The translations under genes were made by a program, and so were the position numbers. 16,678 nucleotides of DNA from assembly GCA_001805695.1 (NCBI GenBank), contig MHGT01000040.1:1-16678 (forward strand), in the 5' to 3' direction. The stretch comes from Omnitrophica WOR_2 bacterium RIFCSPHIGHO2_02_FULL_67_20. GTDB taxonomy: Bacteria; Omnitrophota; Gorgyraeia; Aquiviventales; Aquiviventaceae. This document shows positions 1 through 13,782 of this stretch, piece by piece. The notes beneath the pieces are model-generated. The model made no database searches. It was not told where the DNA came from and saw only the letters and a list, made by a program, of their open reading frames with translations. Position 1 is the first letter of the stretch. Every line of letters starts with the position of its first letter.

Positions 1-70
1 GATCGCGGCGGTGAGGGTCGTCTTGCCGTGGTCGACGTGGCCGATCGTCCCGATGTTGACGTGGGGCTTG
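1..70. repeat. Left copy of a 70-bp terminal direct repeat inside tuf
   Basis: These 70 bases are identical, in the same orientation, to the last 70 bases of the window (16609-16678). Both lie in the 5' part of a tuf gene, covering the P-loop codons. Exact repeats at both ends of an assembled piece are what a graph assembler leaves when it stops at a duplicated gene. I read this as an assembly boundary, not a biological terminal repeat. Confidence 0.95.
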
Positions 71-96
71 GTGCGTTCGAACTTCGGCTTCGCCAT
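1..96 (-). CDS. tuf: Elongation factor Tu, copy A, N-terminal fragment
   Basis: EF-Tu is the GTPase that brings aminoacyl-tRNA to the ribosomal A site. Only the first 32 codons are present; the gene runs off the left edge. The translation begins MAKPKFERTKPHVNIGTIGH and continues into the P-loop GHVDHGKTT at about residues 19-27, which is diagnostic for the family. Two in-frame ATGs occur (97-99 and 94-96). I chose the second because it gives the usual EF-Tu N-terminus MAK, and the ribosome-binding site AGGTGG is spaced well for it. It lies downstream of fusA, as in the str operon. The codons for residues 10-32 are identical at nucleotide level to the other tuf copy at the right end of the window. 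Confidence 0.95.
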   Translation of the reverse strand, partial: MAKPKFERTKPHVNIGTIGHVDHGKTTLTAAI

Positions 97-164
97 CATC
101 CCACCACCTGTTTGGGGCCGCCGTTGGCGGCCCAACAATCTCTACGCGTTGTCCGTTGCATCAT
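96..164 (-). other. Small open frame ending on the tufA start (possible leader peptide)
   Basis: A 22-codon frame starts with tandem ATG ATG and ends in TGA overlapping the first ATG of tufA (ATGA arrangement). Its C-terminus is AANGGPKQVVG, closely matching AAYGSPRQVVG from the small frame before rpoC. No clear Shine-Dalgarno sequence precedes it. Because the underlying DNA is a related structured repeat in both places, the peptide similarity may simply follow from RNA or DNA conservation. I treat translation as unproven. Confidence 0.25.
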
Positions 165-250
165 CGTAAGAAACCGTCTTGTCCCACCAGATTGTTCAAG
201 GCGGCCATCCTGGAGCGACACTCGCCGCCTTGACAAACAGGTGGTGGGAT
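98..250 (-). promoter_or_regulatory. fusA-tufA intercistronic structured element (17-bp closing stem)
   Basis: The whole spacer is bounded by a perfect 17-bp inverted repeat: ATCCCACCACCTGTTTG at 98-114 and its complement at 234-250. On the transcript the left side of the stem contains the UGA stop of fusA. The right side contains the tufA ribosome-binding site (CAGGTGGTGGG) and the first bases of its AUG. Inside are an 8-bp hairpin with a three-base loop (115-122 with 126-133) and a 10-bp hairpin (196-205 with 224-233). A ribosome ending fusA would open the stem and expose the tufA start, so translational coupling is the natural inference. A homologous element lies between rpoB and rpoC. No intrinsic terminator or convincing promoter was seen within it. 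Confidence 0.7.
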
Positions 251-2361
251 CAGCGGCTCCTCCCTTTTCCAGTCAGTCCTTCCGCGATGTTCCGGGGCAC
301 CTGCTCGTACCGCGCCGGCTCCATGGCGTAGGCGGCGCGCCCCTGCGAGAGCGAGCGGATCGCGGTCGCGTAGCCGAACATCTCCCCGAGCGGCACGAAG
401 GCGCGGATGAGCCGGCTCGACCCGCGCAGGACGGTGGACTCGACTTGGCCCCGGCGCGAGCCGAGGTCGCCGATAATCTCGCCCATGACCGACTCGGGCG
501 TGATCACATCCACCAGCATGATGGGCTCGAGGAGTGCTGGGCGACCCTTCAGGATGCCCTGCTTGAACGCCTCGATGGCCGCGATCTTGAACGCGATCTC
601 GGAGGAGTCCACGTCGTGGTACGAGCCGTCGTACACGGTGACGGTCACATCGACGACCGGGTAGCCCGCCAGGGGGCCGGTCTTGGCGGCCTCCATCACG
701 CCGTCCTCGATGGCGGGGATGAACTCTTTGGGGATCTTGCCGCCCACAATCTTGCTGACGAAGGCAATACCGCTCTTCGGCGGGGCCGGCTCGAGCTTGA
801 GGACGACGTGGCCGTACTGGCCGCGGCCACCGGACTGCTTGACGTGCTTGTACTCCAGCTTCTCCACCGGCTGCGTGATCGTTTCCTTGTAGGCGACCTG
901 CGGTTTGCCGGAGAGCACCTCGACGTTGAACTCGCGGCGCATCCGGTCGATGAGGATCTCCAGGTGCAGCTCGCCCATCCCCTCCATGAGCGTCTGTCCG
1001 GTTTCCTGGTCGTAGTGGACGCGGAAGGTCGGGTCCTCGTCCTGGAGCAGGCCCAGGGCGTTGCTCAGCCTGTCCTGCTCGGCCTTCGTCTTCGCCTCGA
1101 TGAACATGGACACGACCGGCTCCGGAAACTGGATGCGCTCGAAGATGAGCGGATGGTCCTCCTGGCAGAGGGTGTCGCCCGTCGTGATGTCCTTGAGCCC
1201 GACCGCCGCCGCGATGTCGCCGGCCTTGATCTCCTCGATGATCTCCTGCTTGTTGGCGTGCATCCGCAGGAGCTTGCTGACCCGCTCCCTGCGGCGTTTC
1301 GTGGCGTTGAAGACCGTGTCGCCCGCCCGGAGCATGCCGGAGTACACGCGGAGGAAGTAGAGCTTGCCCACGAACTGGTCGCGCGCGATCTTGAAGGCGA
1401 GGGCGGCGAACGGCCCCTCCTCATCGGGCGTGCAGATCACGGGTTCGTCCGTGTGCGGGTTGTGGGCCGCCGCCACCGGCACGTCGAGAGGCGACGGAAG
1501 ATAGTCGCAGATGGCATCCAAGAGCGGCTGGACGCCGACGTTGCGGAACGAGGCGCCGCACAGCACCGGCACCAGGCCGTGCTTGATCGTGGCGACGCGG
1601 AGGCCCTCGCGCAGTTCCTCTTCACCCGGCTGCTGGTCATGGATGTACTTGTCCATCAGCGTATCGTCGAACTCCGACACCGCCTCGAGGAGGTCGTGGC
1701 GGAGCCGTGCCGCCTTCTCTTTGAGCTCCGCGGGGATCTCGCCGATTTCCGGCATCGCCGCGGGGTTGGCGGAGTCGAACCGAACACTCTTCATCGTCAC
1801 CAGGTCCACGACGCCGACGAAGGTATCCTCGACGCCCCACGGAATCTGAATCGGGGCCGCCTTGGCGCCCAGCCGCTCGCGGATCTCCCGGACCACGGCG
1901 TAGAAGTCAGCGCCGGTCCGGTCGAGCTTGTTGATGAACGCGAGCCGCGGGACGCCGTACTTGTCCGCCTGGCGCCAGACCGTTTCCGACTGGGGCTCGA
2001 CGCCGCCGACGGCGCAAAAGACGACCACGCAGCCGTCGAGCACCTTCAGGCTCCGCTCGACCTCTGCGGTGAAGTCGACGTGGCCGGGGGTGTCGATGAG
2101 ATTGAAGCGGTATTTCCGCCAGAAACAGGTCGTGGCGGCCGAGGTGATCGTAATGCCCCGCTCCCGCTCCTGGACCATCCAGTCGAGTGTCGTGGTCCCT
2201 TCATCGATCTCGCCGATCTTGTGGATGCGGCCAGTGTAGAAGAGGATCCGCTCCGAGGTCGTCGTCTTGCCGGCGTCGATATGGGCCACGACCCCGAAGT
2301 TTCGGGTGTACGTCAGCCGATCGACCGCTTCTGTGCTCAATTGTTGGGTATCTGTCGTCAT
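250..2361 (-). CDS. fusA: Elongation factor G
   Basis: EF-G is the ribosomal translocase GTPase, also used in ribosome recycling. The product is 703 aa, the normal size. GTP-binding motifs are visible in order: G1 AHIDAGKTT at residues 26-34, switch I RGITITSA around 68-75, G3 DTPGHVDF at 90-97, and G4 NKLD at 144-147. The C-terminal part carries the domain IV/V signatures (GGRGQYGHVVLKLEP; MFGYATAIRSLSQGRA). I chose the ATG at 2359-2361 because translation from it reaches RNFGVVAHIDAGK quickly. A frame open to 2421 exists but runs into repeat DNA. No Shine-Dalgarno sequence precedes the chosen start. The N-terminus is about ten residues longer than in E. coli EF-G. The TGA stop lies in the closing stem of the element that leads into tufA. 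Confidence 0.97.
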   Translation of the reverse strand: MTTDTQQLSTEAVDRLTYTRNFGVVAHIDAGKTTTSERILFYTGRIHKIGEIDEGTTTLDWMVQERERGITITSAATTCFWRKYRFNLIDTPGHVDFTAEVERSLKVLDGCVVVFCAVGGVEPQSETVWRQADKYGVPRLAFINKLDRTGADFYAVVREIRERLGAKAAPIQIPWGVEDTFVGVVDLVTMKSVRFDSANPAAMPEIGEIPAELKEKAARLRHDLLEAVSEFDDTLMDKYIHDQQPGEEELREGLRVATIKHGLVPVLCGASFRNVGVQPLLDAICDYLPSPLDVPVAAAHNPHTDEPVICTPDEEGPFAALAFKIARDQFVGKLYFLRVYSGMLRAGDTVFNATKRRRERVSKLLRMHANKQEIIEEIKAGDIAAAVGLKDITTGDTLCQEDHPLIFERIQFPEPVVSMFIEAKTKAEQDRLSNALGLLQDEDPTFRVHYDQETGQTLMEGMGELHLEILIDRMRREFNVEVLSGKPQVAYKETITQPVEKLEYKHVKQSGGRGQYGHVVLKLEPAPPKSGIAFVSKIVGGKIPKEFIPAIEDGVMEAAKTGPLAGYPVVDVTVTVYDGSYHDVDSSEIAFKIAAIEAFKQGILKGRPALLEPIMLVDVITPESVMGEIIGDLGSRRGQVESTVLRGSSRLIRAFVPLGEMFGYATAIRSLSQGRAAYAMEPARYEQVPRNIAEGLTGKGRSR

Positions 2362-2451
2362 GGGGGTTGAGGCGTTAATGCGTTCGTGCGTTTGTGCGTT
2401 GCGGAACACTGAACACATCAACGCAGAAACGCATCAACGCAGCAACGTTCC
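2362..2451. repeat. Octamer repeat spacer between rpsG and fusA
   Basis: The 90-bp gap holds four consecutive octamers of the form GCGTTNNT (2372-2403). They face four octamers of the form NNNAACGC, the last ending in T (2417-2448), across a short centre. The two sets are inverted relative to one another, so the transcript can fold in several registers. No promoter, Shine-Dalgarno sequence or terminator is evident. Confidence 0.75.
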
Positions 2452-2925
2452 TTACCATCGGTAATGCGCAAACGCTCTGTTCGCCTCGGCCATCTTGTGC
2501 GTCTCTTCACGCTTGCGGACCGCCGAGCCCTCGCCCTTGTAGGCGCTCAGGAGCTCGTCCGAGAGCCGCTTGGCCATGGGGGCCCCTTTGCGGGAGCGCG
2601 CCGCGGTGCGCAGCCACCGGATGGCGAGTGACATCCCGCGGTCATGCCGGACCTCGATCGGAATCTGGTACGTGGCGCCTCCGACCCGGCGGGCCTTGAG
2701 CTCCATGTGGGGACGAACGTTCTCAATCGCCTTGTGGAACACCGTCAGGACGTCGTTCGTCGACGTCGTCTTCTTGACGAGGTCAAACGCGTCGTAGACC
2801 ACCCGCTCTGACACGGATTTCTTGCCGTCCAGCATGAGCATGTTGATCATCTTCTGGACGAGCCGGTTATTGTACCGCGCATCCGGCGGAGTTTCTTCTC
2901 TGGCTGAACGTCGTCGTCTGCTCAT
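2452..2925 (-). CDS. rpsG: 30S ribosomal protein S7
   Basis: S7 is a primary 16S rRNA-binding protein that nucleates assembly of the 30S head and touches the E-site tRNA. The 157-aa product has the family length. Its core signatures are the N-terminal MSRRRR...PDARYNNRLVQKMINMLMLDGKK and, near residues 75-95, RPHMELKARRVGGATYQIP. It ends in the basic tail AFAHYRW. The ATG lies seven bases after the rpsL stop with no recognisable Shine-Dalgarno sequence, which suggests translational coupling to S12. In E. coli S7 autoregulates the str operon from the S12-S7 spacer. Here that spacer is only seven bases, so the E. coli-type binding site cannot be present in that form. Confidence 0.97.
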   Translation of the reverse strand: MSRRRRSAREETPPDARYNNRLVQKMINMLMLDGKKSVSERVVYDAFDLVKKTTSTNDVLTVFHKAIENVRPHMELKARRVGGATYQIPIEVRHDRGMSLAIRWLRTAARSRKGAPMAKRLSDELLSAYKGEGSAVRKREETHKMAEANRAFAHYRW

Positions 2926-2932
2926 GGGCGGG

Positions 2933-3364
2933 TTAGGCGGCTTTGGCGGCCGGTGAGGGTTTCGGAGCGGCCGCTGCAGGTTTGGCGCTCCCTCCCTGCG
3001 GCGACTTGGCGCCGTACTTGGAGCGGGACTTGCGCCGCTGATTGACGCCCGAGGCGTCCAAGGTCCCCCGGACGATGTGGTAGCGCACGCCCGGCAGGTC
3101 TTTGACGCGGCCGCCGCGCACGAGCACGATCGAGTGCTCCTGCAGATTGTGCCCTTCCCCGGGGATGTAGGCGGTCACCTCGATCCGCGTCGTCAGGCGG
3201 ACGCGGGCGATCTTCCGCAGCGCCGAGTTGGGTTTTTTCGGCGTCATCGTTCTGACCTGGACGCAGACGCCGCGCCGCTGGGGCGAGGCCTTGAGCGCCG
3301 GCGCCTTGGTCTTCTTGCGCAGGGCGCGCCGGCCGAACCGGATGAGCTGGCTCACGGTCGGCAT
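2933..3364 (-). CDS. rpsL: 30S ribosomal protein S12 with extended C-terminal tail
   Basis: S12 lies at the decoding centre and controls accuracy. The ATG at 3362-3364 gives MPTVSQLIRFGRR, the family N-terminus; an in-frame extension upstream to 3493 overlaps rpoC and is not credible. TPKKPNSALRK and RGGRVKDLPGVRYHIVRG contain the lysines whose mutation gives streptomycin resistance, here in the normal (sensitive-type) state. They also include the Asp that many bacteria methylthiolate. The product is 143 aa. Typical S12 is about 123-125 aa and ends soon after SKYGAK. Here an Ala/Pro/Lys-rich tail of roughly 20 residues follows (ending SPAAKAA). The start codon overlaps the stop of a repeat-encoded micro-frame as TAATG. 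Confidence 0.97.
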   Translation of the reverse strand: MPTVSQLIRFGRRALRKKTKAPALKASPQRRGVCVQVRTMTPKKPNSALRKIARVRLTTRIEVTAYIPGEGHNLQEHSIVLVRGGRVKDLPGVRYHIVRGTLDASGVNQRRKSRSKYGAKSPQGGSAKPAAAAPKPSPAAKAA

Positions 3365-3398
3365 TAACTCCGAACTCCGAACTCCGAACTCCGAACTC

Positions 3399-3402
<4 letters not shown>
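3364..3402 (-). other. Repeat-encoded micro-frame linking rpoC stop and rpsL start
   Basis: A 12-codon frame, MRVRSSEFGVRS, begins with an ATG overlapping the rpoC TGA (ATGA). It ends in a TAA overlapping the rpsL ATG (TAATG). It is made almost wholly of the 7-bp tandem repeat in this gap. It could carry terminating ribosomes from rpoC into rpsL, but it could also be chance. The peptide itself is unlikely to matter. Confidence 0.25.
3366..3398. repeat. 7-bp tandem repeat between rpoC and rpsL
   Basis: Four perfect copies of AACTCCG (3366-3393) are followed by a partial copy AACTC (3394-3398), filling the whole rpoC-rpsL gap. On the transcript each unit reads CGGAGTT and so offers an SD-like GGAG. 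The copy nearest rpsL lies three bases from the ATG, and the next has about ten bases of spacing. Confidence 0.95.
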
Positions 3403-7459
<4,057 letters not shown>

Positions 7460-7463
<4 letters not shown>

Positions 7464-7516
7464 CCCACCACCTGTCTGGGGCTGCCGTAGGCAGCCCGCA
7501 GGTTTTCACACGGCAT
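7460..7516 (-). other. Small open frame ending on the rpoC start (possible leader peptide)
   Basis: An 18-codon frame, MPCENLRAAYGSPRQVVG, ends in TGA overlapping the rpoC ATG as ATGA. It has a good Shine-Dalgarno sequence, AAAGGA, about six bases before its ATG. Its C-terminus, AAYGSPRQVVG, parallels AANGGPKQVVG in the frame before tufA. Translation would carry ribosomes through the hairpins and onto the rpoC start. The supporting evidence is the SD and the repeated architecture. Against it, the same bases are constrained by RNA pairing, so the coding similarity is not independent. Confidence 0.35.
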
Positions 7517-7581
7517 GTCGAATCCTTTGTTGTGTTGGGTGGAACCTGCCCCGCCTGTGGCGGGACAGACAGGTGGTGGGA

Positions 7582-7582
<1 letters not shown>
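7462..7582 (-). promoter_or_regulatory. rpoB-rpoC intercistronic structured element (17-bp closing stem)
   Basis: This is a second member of the family found between fusA and tufA. A perfect 17-bp inverted repeat (ATCCCACCACCTGTCTG at 7462-7478, complement at 7566-7582) runs from the rpoB UGA to the rpoC AUG and buries the rpoC ribosome-binding site. Internal hairpins are 7479-7486 with 7490-7497 (8 bp, three-base loop) and 7546-7555 with 7559-7568 (10 bp including one G-U in the RNA). The second hairpin shares three bases with the closing stem, so the two compete. Compared with the fusA-tufA copy, one pair of the closing stem and one pair of the 8-bp hairpin have changed on both sides, keeping pairing intact. 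Confidence 0.7.
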
Positions 7583-11412
<3,830 letters not shown>

Positions 11413-11435
11413 GGACTCTTCCCTCGGCCCGCGGG

Positions 11436-11834
11436 TTACTTCAGCTCGACCTTGGCTCCCGCCGCCTCAAGTTTCTTCTTGATCTCCTCCGCCTCTTCCT
11501 TCTTGACGCCGGTCTTGACCGGCTTGGGCGCCGACTCGACCAGGTCCTTGGCCTCCTTCAGGCCCAGGCTGGTGACGGTGCGGATTTCCTTGATGACCTG
11601 GATCTTGTTCGCGCCGACGCTGGCCAGGATGACATCGAAGATGGTCGGCTCTTCCGCCGCCGCGCTACCGCCCGCAGGACCGCCAGCGGCCGGACCTGCG
11701 GCCACCGCCACCGGGGCGGCGGTGATGCCGAACTTGTCGCGCATCGCCTTGGCGTAGTTGGCCAGCTCAATCGCGGTCATCGCTTCCGTGAGCTTCAGCG
11801 CGTCCTCGACCCGCTTCGTCAGTTGCTCGGTCAT
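11436..11834 (-). CDS. rplL: 50S ribosomal protein L7/L12
   Basis: L7/L12 dimers form the flexible stalk that recruits and stimulates translational GTPases. The product is 132 aa. The N-terminal dimerisation segment (about 1-35) is followed by an Ala/Gly/Pro hinge (AAGPAAGGPAGGSAAAEEP, about residues 44-63). The C-terminal domain contains the factor-binding surface KIQVIKEIRTVTSLGLKEAKDLVE and ends GAKVELK. The ATG overlaps the rplJ stop as ATGA. A near-perfect Shine-Dalgarno sequence AGGAGG (11845-11850) lies inside the end of rplJ, ten bases upstream. That strong, independently placed site fits the need to make several L12 copies per L10. Confidence 0.97.
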   Translation of the reverse strand: MTEQLTKRVEDALKLTEAMTAIELANYAKAMRDKFGITAAPVAVAAGPAAGGPAGGSAAAEEPTIFDVILASVGANKIQVIKEIRTVTSLGLKEAKDLVESAPKPVKTGVKKEEAEEIKKKLEAAGAKVELK

Positions 11835-12433
11835 GATGGCGTTCCCTCCTGTGGTGTTGGTGGCGTCTCAGTTGACGGTCCCTCCGCCTTCGGCTCGGTC
11901 GCAGGCGGGGATTTCTGGGACGCGGCCTGCTCCGCCAGCCAGGCGATGTCTCCGATCAGCCGTTCCAAGGTGAAGATGACGTCCGCCATGGGCGATTCGA
12001 TGGTGGCCACCACCTGCGCGAGCAGGACCGGCTTCGGCGGCAGCTGTGAGAGCTGTTCCACCCGGCTCGCGTCCAGGAGCTGGCCGTCCACGACGGCGCC
12101 GCGGACCGCGAGCTGCTCCTCGTGCGTTTTGCGGAACTCGAAGAGCAGCTTGGCCGTGGCGGGCACGTCCGCGTCAGCGAGCACGATGCCGACGGAGCCG
12201 GCGAGCAGCTCGGCAAGGCCGGCGACGTTCAGGCCGCTGACCGAGCGCTGGCCGAGCTTGCGCTTCACCACGAGCAGGTGCGCGTGGGAGCCGAAGAGCT
12301 GGCGCCGCAGCGTATCGGCATTCGGCGCACTCAGATGATTGATGGTTGTAATGAAGAAGTTCGGCCGCCCGGAAAGCTGGGTGGCGATCTCCCGGATGCT
12401 GCCTTCCTTGACCATGCGGCCGACTTTCGCCAT
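11831..12433 (-). CDS. rplJ: 50S ribosomal protein L10 with acidic/proline tail
   Basis: L10 anchors the L12 stalk to 23S rRNA. Translation begins MAKVGRMVKEGSIREI and follows the L10 fold. The last helix (around 150-172, FTLERLIGDIAWLAEQAA) is the L12-binding segment. The product is 200 aa, compared with about 165-177 in most bacteria. The excess is a low-complexity tail rich in Pro, Glu and Thr (TEPKAEGPSTETPPTPQEG). The start lies three bases after the rplA stop, so coupling to L1 is likely. The last four bases overlap rplL. Whether an L10-L12 autoregulatory leader exists could not be judged; there is no room for one between rplA and rplJ. Confidence 0.96.
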   Translation of the reverse strand: MAKVGRMVKEGSIREIATQLSGRPNFFITTINHLSAPNADTLRRQLFGSHAHLLVVKRKLGQRSVSGLNVAGLAELLAGSVGIVLADADVPATAKLLFEFRKTHEEQLAVRGAVVDGQLLDASRVEQLSQLPPKPVLLAQVVATIESPMADVIFTLERLIGDIAWLAEQAASQKSPPATEPKAEGPSTETPPTPQEGTPS

Positions 12434-12436
12434 GGC

Positions 12437-13144
12437 TTACGACTCCTGCCCCATGTCGGCTTCGAGCCCGTCCGTCTTGAGCGGAATGCCCGGGCTCATG
12501 GTGCTCGAGAGGACCAGGCGCGTGATCATGCGGCCCTTGACCGAGGAGGGGCGCGCCCGGACGATGGCGTCCAGCGCCGCCCGGCCGTTCTCGAGGAGCT
12601 GCTGCGGCTGGAAGGAGATCCGGCCGATGACGAAGTGGATGTTGGAGAGCTTGTCCATCTTAAACTCCACCTTGCCCAGCTTGACCTCCTTGACCGCCTT
12701 TGCGACGTCATCCGTCACGGTGCCCGCTTTCGGGCTGGGCATCAACCCGCGCGGGCCGAGGACCTTCCCCAGGCGGGACACATCCCGCATGAGGTCCGGC
12801 GTGGCGACGGCGACGTCGAAGTCCAGCCAGCCGTCCTGAATCTTCTGAATCAGCTCCGGGCCCCCGACGAGGTCGGCGCCCGCCTCCTTGGCCTGCAGCT
12901 CCTGTTCCCCTTTGCAGAACACGACGACCCGGCGGGTCTTGCCCGTCCCGTGGGGGAGCGTGACCGTGCCCCGGAGGATCTGGTCGGTTTTCTTCGGGTC
13001 GATGTTGAGCGAGACCGACAGCTGCACCGCTTCGTTGAACTTCGCGGGCGGGAGCTCCTTCAGCAGCGACACCGCCGCCTCCATGGCGTAGGGCGTTTTC
13101 CGGTCGACTTTCGATGCGGCCTGCGTGAAGCGTTTGCTGGACAT
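12437..13144 (-). CDS. rplA: 50S ribosomal protein L1
   Basis: L1 forms the mobile stalk at the ribosomal E site and in many bacteria represses the rplK-rplA messenger. The 235-aa product has the typical length. Family blocks include TPYAMEAAVSLLKELPPAKFNEAVQLSV, the central domain with GADLVGGPELIQKIQDGWLDFDVAVATPDLM, the signature LGKVLGPRGLMPSPKAGTVT near residues 130-150, and C-terminal RMITRLVLSSTMSPGIPL. The ATG at 13142-13144 gives the family N-terminus MSSKRF. A frame extended through the upstream repeat spacer is in another phase and not credible. No clear Shine-Dalgarno sequence is present; the preceding bases belong to the octamer repeat block. Confidence 0.97.
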   Translation of the reverse strand: MSSKRFTQAASKVDRKTPYAMEAAVSLLKELPPAKFNEAVQLSVSLNIDPKKTDQILRGTVTLPHGTGKTRRVVVFCKGEQELQAKEAGADLVGGPELIQKIQDGWLDFDVAVATPDLMRDVSRLGKVLGPRGLMPSPKAGTVTDDVAKAVKEVKLGKVEFKMDKLSNIHFVIGRISFQPQQLLENGRAALDAIVRARPSSVKGRMITRLVLSSTMSPGIPLKTDGLEADMGQES

Positions 13145-13235
13145 TTACCGTTCGCTCGTTAGCGGGTTTGCGGGTTTGCGGGTTTGCGCGTTCGCCAACG
13201 CGCCAACGCGCACACTCGCTAACGGGCAAACTCGT
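13145..13235. repeat. Octamer repeat spacer between rplK and rplA
   Basis: The 91-bp gap is built from back-to-back octamers. GCGGGTTT occurs three times (13162-13185), then GCGCGTTC (13186-13193), then GCCAACGC twice (13194-13209). Flanking GTTAGCG and CGCTAAC are inverted copies that could pair across the block. No promoter, terminator or ribosome-binding site was recognised. The 8-base period matches that of the rpsG-fusA gap, although the unit sequence differs. Confidence 0.85.
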
Positions 13236-13661
13236 TTATACGACATCGATGCCCATGCTGCGGGCCGTGCCTTCCACCATCCGAGTCGCCGCCTCAAGGT
13301 CGTGGGAGTTCAAGTCCTGCACCTTCTGCTTCACGATGTCCGCGACCTGTGCCTTCGTCACCTGGCCCACCTTGGCGCGGGGTGGGGTGCCCGACGCCTT
13401 GGCGATCCCGGCCGCCTGCTTGAGCAGGACCGACACCGGCGGGCTCTTGACGATGAAGGTGAATGAGCGGTCCTCATAGACGGTGATGACCGCCGGCAGC
13501 ACGAGCCCTTCCCTGCCCTTGGTTTCCTCGTTGAACTTCTTGCAGAACTCCATGATGTTGACGCCGTGCTGGCCGAGGGCGGGTCCGACCGGCGGGGCCG
13601 GGTTGGCCGCGCCCGCCGGACAGTAGAGCTTCAACGTCGTCTTGACTTTCTTCACAGCCAT
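13236..13661 (-). CDS. rplK: 50S ribosomal protein L11
   Basis: L11 binds the GTPase-associated centre of 23S rRNA and is part of the thiostrepton target; it is also needed for RelA activation. The 141-aa product has the standard length. The N-terminal domain shows the proline-rich PAPPVGPALGQHGVNIMEFCKKFN (residues about 21-44), whose prolines form the thiostrepton contact. The C-terminal rRNA-binding domain includes GQVTKAQVADIVKQK. The start MAVKKVKTTLKLYCPAG matches the family, with a short AGG seven bases upstream. It is separated from nusG by a palindromic repeat block of about 120 bp. Confidence 0.97.
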   Translation of the reverse strand: MAVKKVKTTLKLYCPAGAANPAPPVGPALGQHGVNIMEFCKKFNEETKGREGLVLPAVITVYEDRSFTFIVKSPPVSVLLKQAAGIAKASGTPPRAKVGQVTKAQVADIVKQKVQDLNSHDLEAATRMVEGTARSMGIDVV

Positions 13662-13693
13662 GAGTGCCTACAACTGGTTTCATGCATCCTGGA

Positions 13694-13779
13694 GGACGCA
13701 GATGACCGCAGATGGCGGTACAGATGACCGCTGATATCTGCGGACATCTGCGCTCTTCGATCAGCGGATATCTGCGTCC
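13694..13779. repeat. Nested palindromic repeat between nusG and rplK
   Basis: The outer arms GGACGCAGAT (13694-13703) and ATCTGCGTCC (13770-13779) pair perfectly. Inside them, units like CAGATGACCGC and their inversions (GATATCTGCGG, ACATCTGCG) recur several times. Alternative nested hairpins are therefore possible. No U-tract follows, so it is not a standard intrinsic terminator. It occupies most of the nusG-rplK gap. Confidence 0.8.
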
Positions 13780-13782
13780 ACA

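Noticed and set aside
28..2370. Very long plus-strand open frame opposite fusA
   Set aside because: High GC content suppresses stops opposite a real gene. The translation is low-complexity with no recognisable family, while the minus strand encodes a complete EF-G.
12003..12014. Extra copy of the CCACCACCTG arm found in the structured elements
   Set aside because: It is inside rplJ coding sequence, without a partner arm or neighbouring hairpin; a chance match.
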